Positions 18,149-27,243 of a stretch of 64,000 nt of DNA are shown piece after piece. The notes under the pieces were generated by a model that did no database searches, was not told the DNA's origin, and worked only from the letters and a program-made list of their open reading frames with translations. The first letter of the stretch is position 1; every line of letters begins with the position of its first letter. A program made the translations under genes and the position numbers. Source of the stretch: Clostridia bacterium (lineage in GTDB: Bacteria > Bacillota > Clostridia > TANB77 > CAG-465); assembly GCA_017534305.1 (NCBI GenBank), contig JAFWCU010000019.1, positions 62,001 to 126,000 of the forward strand. Reading direction: 5' to 3'.

Positions 18149-19360
18149 GTGGATAAATCTTTAAAAATTTCAACAACAATTGCTTTGTTTGTTGTATTAT
18201 TTTTTTGTTCTAATTATATATTTGCAAGTAGTTACATATATGAACTAATTCAAAGCAGTGATGTGAGTAGTATAGCAACAAATGCGAATCCTTCTTTTAC
18301 ATTTGAGTCTCAAGCACAAGTTTTGATGGAACCTGAGACTGGAAATGTAATTTATGCAAATAATGCAGAAGAAAAAATGCTTCCTGCTTCTGTTACTAAA
18401 CTTATGACGTTACTTCTTCTAATGGAAAGAATTGATTCTGGCGCACTTAATTATTCAGATACAATAACTTGTAGTGAAAATGCATCGCAAATGGGTGGAT
18501 CTCAAATATGGTTTGAAGAAGGTGAAGCTTTAACAGTAGATGAGGCATTAAAGGCGATTTGTATTGTAAGTGCTAATGACGTTACAGTCGCAGTCGCAGA
18601 AAAAATTGGTGGAAGTGAGGAAAATTTTGTTTCTATGATGAATGAAAAGGCTAAATCACTTGGAATGAATAATACTCATTATATGAATTCACATGGTATA
18701 GATGAAGAAGGACATTATACTTGTGCATATGATCAAGCAATACTTGCTAGAGAACTAATATCTAAGCATCCTAACATTTTAAAGTATACATCTATTTGGA
18801 CGGACACTTTAAGAAATGGAGAAACTGAATTAAATAGTACTAATAAGTTGATTAGATTTTATGATGGTGCTACTGGCCTTAAAACTGGTTATACCTCTCT
18901 TGCTATGTATAATTTGGTTGGGACAGCTACTAGAGGTAATACCACATTTATTTCTGTTATTATGAAGGCTCCTAGCTCAGATGTTAGACTTAAGGAGACA
19001 AAGATGCTGCTTGATTATGGATTTTCAAACTTTGAAACAAAAAAGATTGCATCACAAAACAATGATTTAGACGAAATTGATGTGGATAAAAATATAAATG
19101 AAAATCTTAAAACTAAAATTAGTGGTGATGTGTATGCTTTATGCAAAAAGGGTGAAGATTCACAATATGAAACAAATATAATTTATGATGAGAATATTCG
19201 AGCTCCATTACACGAAGGAGATGTGGTTGGAAAGTTTCAAATACTAAATAATGGAGAAATTTTCGATGAAAAAGATATAATTTGTATAAATGATGTTTTA
19301 AAATCTAATTTTTTAGATTATCTAATTTATTTTTTTAATAATTATTTTCAAGCTCAGTAA
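18149..19360 (+). CDS. dacF: D-alanyl-D-alanine carboxypeptidase (DacF type)
   Basis: This penicillin-binding protein of the S11 family trims the terminal D-Ala from peptidoglycan. With the GTG at 18149 the product has 403 residues, a signal peptide (about residues 5-27), and the three catalytic motifs: S81-V-T-K84, S141-A-N143 and K245-T-G247. A C-terminal beta domain and a final hydrophobic segment likely form the membrane anchor. GAGGTG at 18137-18142 supports GTG 18149 over the TTG at 18113. DacF is linked to sporulation in Bacillus; here it stands alone between two terminators. Confidence 0.92.
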   Translation: MDKSLKISTTIALFVVLFFCSNYIFASSYIYELIQSSDVSSIATNANPSFTFESQAQVLMEPETGNVIYANNAEEKMLPASVTKLMTLLLLMERIDSGALNYSDTITCSENASQMGGSQIWFEEGEALTVDEALKAICIVSANDVTVAVAEKIGGSEENFVSMMNEKAKSLGMNNTHYMNSHGIDEEGHYTCAYDQAILARELISKHPNILKYTSIWTDTLRNGETELNSTNKLIRFYDGATGLKTGYTSLAMYNLVGTATRGNTTFISVIMKAPSSDVRLKETKMLLDYGFSNFETKKIASQNNDLDEIDVDKNINENLKTKISGDVYALCKKGEDSQYETNIIYDENIRAPLHEGDVVGKFQILNNGEIFDEKDIICINDVLKSNFLDYLIYFFNNYFQAQ

Positions 19361-19380
19361 TTTTTTACTGAGCTCTTTTT
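19351..19380 (+). terminator. Intrinsic terminator overlapping the dacF stop
   Basis: AGCTCAGTAA and TTACTGAGCT form a 10-bp stem with a TTTT loop and a T tail. The 5' arm contains the dacF stop codon. Confidence 0.9.
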
Positions 19381-19459
19381 ACATTCATAAAACATAAGCA
19401 AAACAAACCTATTTCGACAATATTACATTTATATTTCAATTCAAAATACGACCTTAGTT

Positions 19460-19488
19460 TTGGTTTTTCTCGGTTGATTTTTTATAAT
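19460..19488 (+). promoter_or_regulatory. Probable sigma-A promoter of the Tad-like locus
   Basis: TTGGTT (19460-19465) and TATAAT (19483-19488) have a 17-bp spacer. It is the only good promoter I see for the 14 genes from 19566 to 36022. Confidence 0.65.
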
Positions 19489-19565
19489 ATTATATATATA
19501 ATTAAAAGAGAAATTAACTTAGAAAAATAAGTATTTTAAAATATTTTTATGGAGGTTGATAACAA

Positions 19566-20597
19566 ATGATAGGAATGAGTCAAATCAAAAAGAAAATGAT
19601 ACAAGGTATTGTTATTGGTGCGAGTGCTGGTATTGTTTTAGCTATTGCTGTGGGAGTTTTTTCTTTCTTCACAATTAGATCATATAGCAATGGTACAAAT
19701 AGTAATTATCTAAAAAAATATACAACACCAGTAGTTGTTTTAAAGAGAGATATTGTACAAGGTGAAGTTATAACTTCAGATATGATAGATACAGTAAATG
19801 TAAATAATAGTACAGTTCCAACTGGAACAGTTAGCGCTGGTTCTATAGTTGGTCTAACTGCAAAATATAACATTGCTGCAAAAGTACCTATCACAGAGAA
19901 TATGGTAAGTAGTGAAGTTGTTGCCGCAGACGTAAGGGATGTTGAAATTAATACTGTTCTTATGCCTTCAGATTTAGTAGAGGGTGATACTGTCGATGTC
20001 AGAATAATGTTCCCTAATGGTACTGACTACATTGTACTTGCACAAAAAACTATAGATAAAATTTATGATACAACTTTCTGGCTAAAATTATCTGAGGATG
20101 AAATTGAACTATTAAACAGCTCAATTGTGGATTCTTTCTTAAATAGCGGTTCTAAATTATATGCTTTAAGATATACAGATAGTGATTCTCAAGTAAAATC
20201 ATCAGAAGATATTGAAAGCGAAACTAAAGGATATCTTGAAACAGTTATAGAAAAAGATTGGGAAAAGATTGTAGATATGGATGCTACAGAAGGTGCAAAC
20301 AAACTATATGAGTATATCTACAAATATAAAAACTTTGCTAATGCATCAACTAAAACAACACAAAACTATCAACCAAACACATATGTTATGACTGCAATGA
20401 AATCTAACCAATATTTATTAAAAAATGCAACTTCAGAACTTGCAAGATTAAATGCTGAAACAAGATCTACTATTGAAAGTGGAATTAAGAATTATCAATC
20501 TCAAAATAGTGGAAGTTACGAAAACATAGTAACTGGAGCTCAACAATCTATTATTACACAACAAACACAAAGAGAAAATTTACTTGAAGATAAATAG
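19566..20597 (+). CDS. CpaB/RcpC-like SAF-domain pilus assembly protein
   Basis: The 343-residue product has one N-terminal membrane helix (about residues 12-36). Next is a SAF-type segment (TTPVVVLKRDIVQGEVITSD, about residues 56-76) and the AKVPITENMV motif typical of CpaB. In Tad systems CpaB is a periplasmic or wall-zone component needed for pilus assembly. The C-terminal third is a low-complexity, Q/T/N-rich coil not seen in typical CpaB. GGAGGT is well spaced from the ATG. As first gene of the locus it sets the Tad context. Confidence 0.75.
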   Translation: MIGMSQIKKKMIQGIVIGASAGIVLAIAVGVFSFFTIRSYSNGTNSNYLKKYTTPVVVLKRDIVQGEVITSDMIDTVNVNNSTVPTGTVSAGSIVGLTAKYNIAAKVPITENMVSSEVVAADVRDVEINTVLMPSDLVEGDTVDVRIMFPNGTDYIVLAQKTIDKIYDTTFWLKLSEDEIELLNSSIVDSFLNSGSKLYALRYTDSDSQVKSSEDIESETKGYLETVIEKDWEKIVDMDATEGANKLYEYIYKYKNFANASTKTTQNYQPNTYVMTAMKSNQYLLKNATSELARLNAETRSTIESGIKNYQSQNSGSYENIVTGAQQSIITQQTQRENLLEDK

Positions 20598-20624
20598 TAG
20601 TAATGTTTAAAAGGGGGAGATAAA

Positions 20625-21332
20625 ATGCAAGCATTAGGAATGTACGGATATGTAGATAAATATGATTTCGTTATTTCTGTATCAAAAACATTAGGAATAA
20701 TGGGAAAATCAGTACTAGTAATAGATGCTACATCAGACGAAAAATATAGGTATTTAATTCCTGCTATAGATAAAAGTCAATGCTATTTAACACAATATAG
20801 TGAAATAGATTTTGCGGTTGGTTTTTCATCATATGAACAATTACAATCTTATCTTGTTGAAAGAGGAATAGATATTCAACGATATAGCTATGTAATTATT
20901 GATGTGGAAAACTATGAAGGCTATAGAAAATTTAAAGGGTTAGAAGTTAATAAAGCATATATGTTTATCGATACAAATGTTGTATCAGTTGCAAGAAACG
21001 ATGAATTGGTTCGTGTTATGCGTGGAGAAAATCCAGAAAAAGAGCTTTTATTTACTAAAGTTCTATATAGAGCGTATATGTCTAGAGCTGCTAATAACTA
21101 TCTAGAAGAAAAGATAGGCAACTATGCTGTTAAATGGACAGACGAAGTTTATGAAGTAAGTATGGATGAACAAGATGTTATGATTAACATAGATTCTCAA
21201 TATAGCGGAATAGTAGAAATTAAAAAACACACTAAAACTTTTGTATTATATCTATGTGAATTTGTTTCTAAGATTTTAGGAGATACAAGTTCAAAAGATA
21301 TATTAAAAGAGATTAAAAGGAGGAAGAACTAA
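20625..21332 (+). CDS. TadZ/CpaE-like protein without a P-loop
   Basis: The 235-residue product looks like a Rossmann/SIMIBI fold: a first strand in the GKSVLVIDATSD segment and a second in YSYVIIDVENYEG. The GxGGxGK P-loop of ParA/MinD proteins is absent, so ATP binding is doubtful. Partner proteins in Tad loci (TadZ) localise the pilus machine at the cell pole and some are degenerate in this way. It overlaps the next gene in a TAATG arrangement, suggesting a coupled, possibly heteromeric pair. Family placement is inferred from fold and context. Confidence 0.5.
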   Translation: MQALGMYGYVDKYDFVISVSKTLGIMGKSVLVIDATSDEKYRYLIPAIDKSQCYLTQYSEIDFAVGFSSYEQLQSYLVERGIDIQRYSYVIIDVENYEGYRKFKGLEVNKAYMFIDTNVVSVARNDELVRVMRGENPEKELLFTKVLYRAYMSRAANNYLEEKIGNYAVKWTDEVYEVSMDEQDVMINIDSQYSGIVEIKKHTKTFVLYLCEFVSKILGDTSSKDILKEIKRRKN

Positions 21333-22144
21333 TGGCTAAGATTGTATTTTGGAGTCCAGAAGAAGGTAAATCAGGATGCACTCATGTTGCTATTGCTGTT
21401 AGCTCTCTTCTAGGAATAACACATAAAACATCATCACTACTTATAGATGCAAATTCAAATGCCAAAAAAATTGCATCTTCATATACAATGTATGATGATT
21501 TAGTAAATGCAAATAGTTTTAATGATACAAACATGGGAATGAATGCTATTATGAGATTAATTAAATCTAATAAACTTTCTCCAGATATCATACAAAACTA
21601 TTCAAAACCTGTACTTAAAGGAAGATTAGATATCTTGTATAGTGCAATAGCTAATACAAATACTGAAGCTAGAGAAAATCTTATAAGTATGCCTTTAATA
21701 GCAAAGAATGCAGATGAGGTTTATGATTTGGTTTTAGTTGATCTTCCTAAAACTATGACAGATGATAGTGCAATTAGAGTGTTAGAACAAGCAGATATAA
21801 TAGTTTGTGTAGTTCCACAAGAAATAGAAAAACTATCTAATTTCATAAAGAAAATAGAATTTATAGATAGCATTAAAGATAAAACAAAAATATATGTAAT
21901 TGGAGATTATGAACCAAACTCAAAATATAATTTGTTTAATCTAAAACTTAAATTTAAAATGCCAGATCCTTGTTTGGTGTTACCACATAACTATCTATTT
22001 GCTGATGCATGTAATGATGGAAATGTGCTAGATTTCTTATATAAAAATCTAAATGCTCAAGCAGGAGATTACAATGGTAACTTTATGCTAAAAGCAACAG
22101 AAATTGTAGAGGAAATAGTTAAAATATTAAAAATTAAAGAGTAA
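21332..22144 (+). CDS. ParA/MinD-like ATPase (TadZ/CpaE-like)
   Basis: The 270-residue product starts with a first strand and the loop SPEEGKSGCTH, a variant of the deviant Walker A motif (usual form KGGxGKT) in which the second lysine is replaced. LLIDANSNAK and VLVDLPKT match the A-prime and Walker B positions of ParA-type ATPases. In Tad systems such a protein places the machinery at a pole. The loop variation makes hydrolysis uncertain. It is translated from an AGGAGG site inside the previous gene. Confidence 0.65.
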   Translation: MAKIVFWSPEEGKSGCTHVAIAVSSLLGITHKTSSLLIDANSNAKKIASSYTMYDDLVNANSFNDTNMGMNAIMRLIKSNKLSPDIIQNYSKPVLKGRLDILYSAIANTNTEARENLISMPLIAKNADEVYDLVLVDLPKTMTDDSAIRVLEQADIIVCVVPQEIEKLSNFIKKIEFIDSIKDKTKIYVIGDYEPNSKYNLFNLKLKFKMPDPCLVLPHNYLFADACNDGNVLDFLYKNLNAQAGDYNGNFMLKATEIVEEIVKILKIKE

Positions 22145-22154
22145 GAGGGGTGAT

Positions 22155-24053
22155 ATGATGTCAGTTGCATTTGTATTTAATATTTTGTTAATACTATTAC
22201 TACTTGCGTTTATAGCTGCGTTTTTCTACTATAGAGTAAAAAAATCTGGTGCAGATCAAATGGTAGAAGATAGTTTAACAAGAGAAAAGACAACATACAG
22301 TCTTTCTACTATGCAAAATTATATTAAGAAACAATTTGATGAAATTACAAGAATGAACTTATATGATTTGGCTCTTTCAGAAGAAGAATTTGAAAGAAGA
22401 AAAAATGTTAAATACGAATTAAAGAGAGCTTTAAAAGGAGCTGGATATGCAGATTCAAATGATAAGAAATACGTTAAATCTCTTATGTTTGATTTGCTAA
22501 AAAATGATTATAAAGTAAATAACTTTAACATTAACCATGCTATACCTTTTAACAACTTTAATGAGTTAACATCTCAAGATAAATTCGAGATCCTAATGCA
22601 TATGTATAAGAAAACATATAAGGCGGAAGCTTTAACAAAAATAATTACAAAGTATGCACTAGATTATCCAAAATATGAGTTTGATGAAACAGTTCCATCA
22701 TATGTAATTACTCCAAGAGAAATAGATGAGATATTTACAGATGAAGTTTCACCTGAGACTTTATCTTTTGAAGATAAACTTGAAATAGTAGTTCAAAGAA
22801 TATACCAAGAATATAAAGGATACTCAGTAGTAGATGATATCAGAGATATGAATATCGATGGTGTATCTGGTGGTGTATCTGGTATTCCACCTTCATTCTT
22901 AGATCAATTAAGTGATATGGATGATTATCTACAGCAAATGAATGATAGTAAAATACCGATGTCATACGATTCAGTATGGATATTCTATAAAGGTAAAGCA
23001 ATGTATTTATCTTTCCTATCTTTTGGTAGTGAAGCAGAGTTAAAAAGAGTATGTCAAAACATATATAAATATAATAATCCAGGACAATTATCTGAGTCAG
23101 TAGGTTATAAGATTAATGAAATGAAAGATGGTTCCAGAGTTGTTGTTTTAAGACCTAACTTCTCTGAATCATGGGCATTCTTTGTAAGAAAGTTTGCTCC
23201 ACCTACATTAATATCTCCAGAACAATTGCTTATTCATGAGAATAAAGAAAATGTTATTGAATTATTAAAATATTTAATCAGAGGTGCAAGAGTTACAGCA
23301 ATCACAGGTGAGCAAGGTTGTGGTAAAACTACATTGCTAATGGCAATTATGAAATTCTTATATCCTACTATTACAATTCGTGTACAAGAAACTGCATTCG
23401 AATTACATTTAAGAAAAATTTATCCATACCACAATATCTTATCTTTAAGAGAAACTGATACAATAACTGGACAAGAAGGTCTAGATGTTCAAAAGAAAAC
23501 AGATGGTGGTGTTAACATCTTAGGAGAGGTTGCAACTGATCCAGTTGCTGCATGGATGATTCAAATGGCCCAAGTTGCTTCTAAGTTTACGCTATTTACA
23601 CATCACGCTAAGACTTTCCCTAACTTAATAACTTCTCTTAGAAACTCATTATTAAAGATTGGAATGTTTAATAGTGAAAACGTTGCAGAAGTACAAGTTG
23701 TTCAAGTTATAAATTTTGATATTCACTTAAAAAGAGCTGTTGATGGTACTAGATATATTGAGAGAATAACAGAATGTATCCCATTAGAGCAAACTTATAC
23801 ATACAATAATGATTATAGAAAAACTAAGGATACAAACCAAAAATTAGATAAATTCATGGATAATGCTGTAGAATATTTCCAACACATGACACAAGCACAA
23901 AACTATACATATAGAAATATAGTTGAATTTGTAGATGGAAAATATGTATTTACAAATCCAATAAGTGAAGAAAACATTAAAGCTATGAGAGATAATATGT
24001 CTCAAGAAGATATTAAAGCTTTTGATGAATTCTTAGATTTAGCTTGGAGGTGA
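22155..24053 (+). CDS. tadA: TadA/CpaF-type secretion ATPase
   Basis: The 632-residue product has an N-terminal membrane helix (about residues 4-25), a middle region, and a VirB11/TadA-type ATPase domain. Walker A is GEQGCGKTT with K391. An Asp-box/His-box-like area follows, including LGEVATDPVAAWMIQMA and FTLFTHHAKTFPNLI. This ATPase powers assembly of Tad/Flp pili. The N-terminal membrane anchor and the long middle region make it larger than typical TadA proteins (about 420-480 residues). GAGGGGTG precedes the ATG pair; the first is taken. Confidence 0.82.
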   Translation: MMSVAFVFNILLILLLLAFIAAFFYYRVKKSGADQMVEDSLTREKTTYSLSTMQNYIKKQFDEITRMNLYDLALSEEEFERRKNVKYELKRALKGAGYADSNDKKYVKSLMFDLLKNDYKVNNFNINHAIPFNNFNELTSQDKFEILMHMYKKTYKAEALTKIITKYALDYPKYEFDETVPSYVITPREIDEIFTDEVSPETLSFEDKLEIVVQRIYQEYKGYSVVDDIRDMNIDGVSGGVSGIPPSFLDQLSDMDDYLQQMNDSKIPMSYDSVWIFYKGKAMYLSFLSFGSEAELKRVCQNIYKYNNPGQLSESVGYKINEMKDGSRVVVLRPNFSESWAFFVRKFAPPTLISPEQLLIHENKENVIELLKYLIRGARVTAITGEQGCGKTTLLMAIMKFLYPTITIRVQETAFELHLRKIYPYHNILSLRETDTITGQEGLDVQKKTDGGVNILGEVATDPVAAWMIQMAQVASKFTLFTHHAKTFPNLITSLRNSLLKIGMFNSENVAEVQVVQVINFDIHLKRAVDGTRYIERITECIPLEQTYTYNNDYRKTKDTNQKLDKFMDNAVEYFQHMTQAQNYTYRNIVEFVDGKYVFTNPISEENIKAMRDNMSQEDIKAFDEFLDLAWR

Positions 24054-24057
24054 TAAA

Positions 24058-26112
24058 GTGACAAATATAGCAATTGTTTTAGTTGTTATTTCTTTAGTAG
24101 GCCTTGCAAGCTTAGGAATTTACTATGTTTTATTAAAAAGAAAATACAGTAGTAGCACATTATTACAACAAAAAGATTCATTAGTTGTAAAAAACAAAGT
24201 TAATTTTAAAGATACTTTTGATAAACTATATCAAGTTCTTTATATGACTTATGTTAAAATGCCTTTAGTAAAATACTTTGCTAAAAAGGTAAGATTAAAA
24301 TATGAAATGACTAATGATTATTCTGAGTATGAACTTAGAAGAAATACTGGAAGATTAATGACTTTAACAATGATTGTTGTATTCGTTGCTTTAGCAGTAT
24401 TTGTAAATGTAGTAAATGACTTATATATGACTTTAATTATTCTTATTGGTTTAATTATAGTTGTAGAAAAAGTTGTAGATATAACAATTACATCTGTATC
24501 AAATAAGATATTAAGACAGATGCCAGAAGCATTCACAATCTTAAGACATGCTTTCCATGAACATGGAATGGTAGATGAAGCAATTAGTGATGTAATTGAT
24601 GAAATGAGCGAAAAAGAAATAGCTCCACAACTAAAACGTATTAGAGAAGCTATAATTTCAGATACTCCTGAGGTTGAGCTTGAAAGATATTATGATACAG
24701 CACCTAATAGATTTTTAAAATTATTTGCTGGTATTTCATATTTAACATATGAACTAGGTGATAGAAAAATTGAAGATACATCAATTTATCTTAAAAACTT
24801 AAATAATATCTTAAATGAAATATATCTTGAAATATTAAAACAAGATAAATTAAAAAATACATTTAGAAGTTTAACAATAATTGCGGTTGCACCATTAATA
24901 TTTGTAAAACCTATTGAATCGTGGGCATTAGGAAATTTCGCTGCCCTATCTAATTTCTATAATAGTTCAATTGGATTTATAATGCAATCTCTAATTATAG
25001 TATCAATATTTATGTCTTACATTCTTTTAAGAGTATTAAGAGAAGATGGTGAAGAAATTAAATTTGATAGAGTTTCTAAAGTTAAATGGCAAGAAAAATT
25101 ATATAGCATTAACTTTATAAGAATGCTAGTTGATGCATTTAAAACAAAACAAAATACAACTAAGTACAAAAAAGAGACAAATCTTATTAAAGATACAAAC
25201 TCTTATTTGACAATAGAGTGGTTGTATGTTAATAAATTAACATATGCATTTGTAGCTTTTGTTTTAGTATTGTTATTAGTTTTAAATATTAACATTATAA
25301 CTAAGAATGCTGCTTATACAAGGTTAAGTAATGAATTCTTATCTTTAGGAAAATTAAGCGATGCAGATCAAGCTGCAGCACAAGAAGTAGCAGACTTTGA
25401 TGCTCAATATATAAATGCATATAAAAATAAAAATGTATCAAGAGAAGAACTGGCCGAGAGTCTTACAGATAAAGCTACTGGTACAGTAGATACTGATGCG
25501 GTAGATAGAATCTATGATAAGATTATCACTATAAACGGTTCATATGTTAAATGGTGGCATATTATAGTTGCTTTAGTAATTGCTTATGCAGCTTATCATA
25601 TTCCAAATATCATTCTTGCAATAAGAAATAATGTAAGAAAGATGGATAAAGATAACGAAATAATGCAATTCCAATCAATTATACTTATGCTAATGCACAT
25701 TGACAGAGTAGATGTACAAACAATACTTGAGTGGTTATGTAGATTCTCATATGCATTTAGAGAACCTATAGCTACTTGCTTGAATAACTATGAAGCTGGT
25801 GCAGAACAAGCTCTAGAAGAGTTAAAAGATAATGTACCAAATAAAGATTTCCAAAGAATTGTTGATCAGCTACAATCAGCTGTTACAAGAATTCCTGTTA
25901 AGGCTGCTTTTGATGAGCTGGAAACAGAAAGATCTTTCTTCTATGAAAAGAGAAAAGATGCAAACGAAAACTTAATTAAAAGAAAAGCTTCAATTGGGCA
26001 AGTTCTAGCTTTCACACCAATGGTTTTATTAATTGGTGGATATCTAGTAGCTCCACTTTTAATTGTAAGTATGTTACAAATGGTTAATTACTTTAGCCAA
26101 ATGAGTTTTTAG
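24058..26112 (+). CDS. TadB/TadC-like double inner-membrane platform protein
   Basis: The 684-residue product contains two copies of the T2SS-F-type platform architecture: helices at about residues 100-145 and 270-325, then again at about residues 395-420, 495-525 and 640-670. A soluble segment before each pair includes LRHAFHEHGMVDEAI and LMHIDRVDVQTILEWL. Canonical Tad loci encode TadB and TadC separately, so this looks like a fusion. The GTG start follows GGAGGTGATAA at the very end of the ATPase gene. The platform role is inferred from architecture and position. Confidence 0.72.
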   Translation: MTNIAIVLVVISLVGLASLGIYYVLLKRKYSSSTLLQQKDSLVVKNKVNFKDTFDKLYQVLYMTYVKMPLVKYFAKKVRLKYEMTNDYSEYELRRNTGRLMTLTMIVVFVALAVFVNVVNDLYMTLIILIGLIIVVEKVVDITITSVSNKILRQMPEAFTILRHAFHEHGMVDEAISDVIDEMSEKEIAPQLKRIREAIISDTPEVELERYYDTAPNRFLKLFAGISYLTYELGDRKIEDTSIYLKNLNNILNEIYLEILKQDKLKNTFRSLTIIAVAPLIFVKPIESWALGNFAALSNFYNSSIGFIMQSLIIVSIFMSYILLRVLREDGEEIKFDRVSKVKWQEKLYSINFIRMLVDAFKTKQNTTKYKKETNLIKDTNSYLTIEWLYVNKLTYAFVAFVLVLLLVLNINIITKNAAYTRLSNEFLSLGKLSDADQAAAQEVADFDAQYINAYKNKNVSREELAESLTDKATGTVDTDAVDRIYDKIITINGSYVKWWHIIVALVIAYAAYHIPNIILAIRNNVRKMDKDNEIMQFQSIILMLMHIDRVDVQTILEWLCRFSYAFREPIATCLNNYEAGAEQALEELKDNVPNKDFQRIVDQLQSAVTRIPVKAAFDELETERSFFYEKRKDANENLIKRKASIGQVLAFTPMVLLIGGYLVAPLLIVSMLQMVNYFSQMSF

Positions 26113-26163
26113 TTTAAATCATCTAAAAGATGTTTTAATAAATTGTGTAAAGGAGGAATAAAA

Positions 26164-26640
26164 ATGGATAATGCACAAAAAGCAATAATGATAGGTGTTG
26201 GACTTTTCATTACATTATTAATTATTGCTGCAGTAATGGCACTTGTTAATTTAGCAACAGGGTTAATCGGTGAAGGAACAAATAAGGTTATTAGTTTAAA
26301 TGATGCATTAGTTAATTCATTATATAGAGATTATGATGATGTTGACGTTAAAGGTGCTCAAGTTATAGCTGCTGCTGATCAATACTACAAAGATATGATC
26401 ATTGAAGTACAAGCTACTTCAGGCGGAAATATCCTAGAATTAGGTGTTGCTAAAGGAAACGGAACTAACACAATAGATAAACCTATTCAATTTGCTGGAG
26501 ATGAATCAGCTACTAAAGTTAGTTCTTTAAGATCATCAAGTTCTGAAAACTATGTACCAAACTCAGCTACATATCATGCAGAACTTATTAAAACTTCATC
26601 TGGAGATGCAGTTTTAGGAATACTATTTAAAAGAAAATAA
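26164..26640 (+). CDS. Flp-like major pilin candidate (module A, gene 1)
   Basis: The 158-residue product from ATG 26164 follows AAAGGAGG. It has a short charged N-terminus (MDNAQKA), a single hydrophobic helix (about residues 8-38) and a small beta/loop domain. This fits pilins and pseudopilins of Tad-like systems, though a classical Flp cleavage motif is not obvious. It sits immediately after the assembly genes and before a long hairpin. The gene at 28819 is a shorter relative. Pilin identity is inferred from context and topology. Confidence 0.6.
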   Translation: MDNAQKAIMIGVGLFITLLIIAAVMALVNLATGLIGEGTNKVISLNDALVNSLYRDYDDVDVKGAQVIAAADQYYKDMIIEVQATSGGNILELGVAKGNGTNTIDKPIQFAGDESATKVSSLRSSSSENYVPNSATYHAELIKTSSGDAVLGILFKRK

Positions 26641-26661
26641 TTAATTTTATATTGGAATAAT

Positions 26662-26698
26662 TTCAAGGTATATAATTCAAAAAATTATATACCTTGAA
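26662..26698 (+). repeat. 16-bp perfect hairpin after the pilin gene
   Basis: Bases 26662-26677 are the exact reverse complement of 26683-26698, with a 5-base loop. No T run follows, so it does not look like an intrinsic terminator. It probably protects or defines the 3' end of the pilin message or marks a processing site, allowing more pilin than the downstream genes from one transcript. Confidence 0.85.
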
Positions 26699-26774
26699 CA
26701 TTATATAGGGATATTTTAAAGATATTTGTTATAAAAATTTTTAAAATGTTTCTAGAAGAAAGGAGGTAGGTGCA

Positions 26775-27242
26775 ATGGAAGAGGATAATCTTTATACTGC
26801 TATAATAATTGGTGTATCAGTATTTATTGGAATACTAACTGTTTCAGCAATTATTATTTTCTTTAATTCAAGTTTAGACTTGGTTAGAAATGTTGGCGGC
26901 GGTTATGACTATAGTAGAGTTTATCGTGGTGACATTGAATCTACACTTCTTATGAGTAATACTGGAAACTATATTAAAGGCACTAGCGTTAGAAATTTAA
27001 TTAATTATTATGTACAAGACGTAAATGTTGAAATGATATTAACTAATATTAAGTACATAGATTCATCTGGGAATATTCAAAGTTATCCAGATATAACTAT
27101 TCATTCTAAAGATAATAATTTAAGAAAATATAATTTTGATAGAGCATCTAGATATCTAATGGATAATCAAGATTTTGTTATAACTGTTGATGAATTAGAT
27201 AGTGATGTTGGTTCAATGATAATAACAATAAGGGGAGTATAA
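26775..27242 (+). CDS. Pilin-like protein (module A, gene 2)
   Basis: The 155-residue product has an N-terminal hydrophobic helix (about residues 7-32) preceded by an acidic MEEDNLYTA start, then an extracytoplasmic domain of about 120 residues with DIESTLLMSNTG and a closing IITIRGV strand. It matches the gene at 29267 in size, topology and position, so both are probably copies from one duplication. A strong AAAGGAGG precedes the ATG. The role, minor pilin or assembly factor, is inferred. Confidence 0.55.
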   Translation: MEEDNLYTAIIIGVSVFIGILTVSAIIIFFNSSLDLVRNVGGGYDYSRVYRGDIESTLLMSNTGNYIKGTSVRNLINYYVQDVNVEMILTNIKYIDSSGNIQSYPDITIHSKDNNLRKYNFDRASRYLMDNQDFVITVDELDSDVGSMIITIRGV

Positions 27243-27243
27243 T

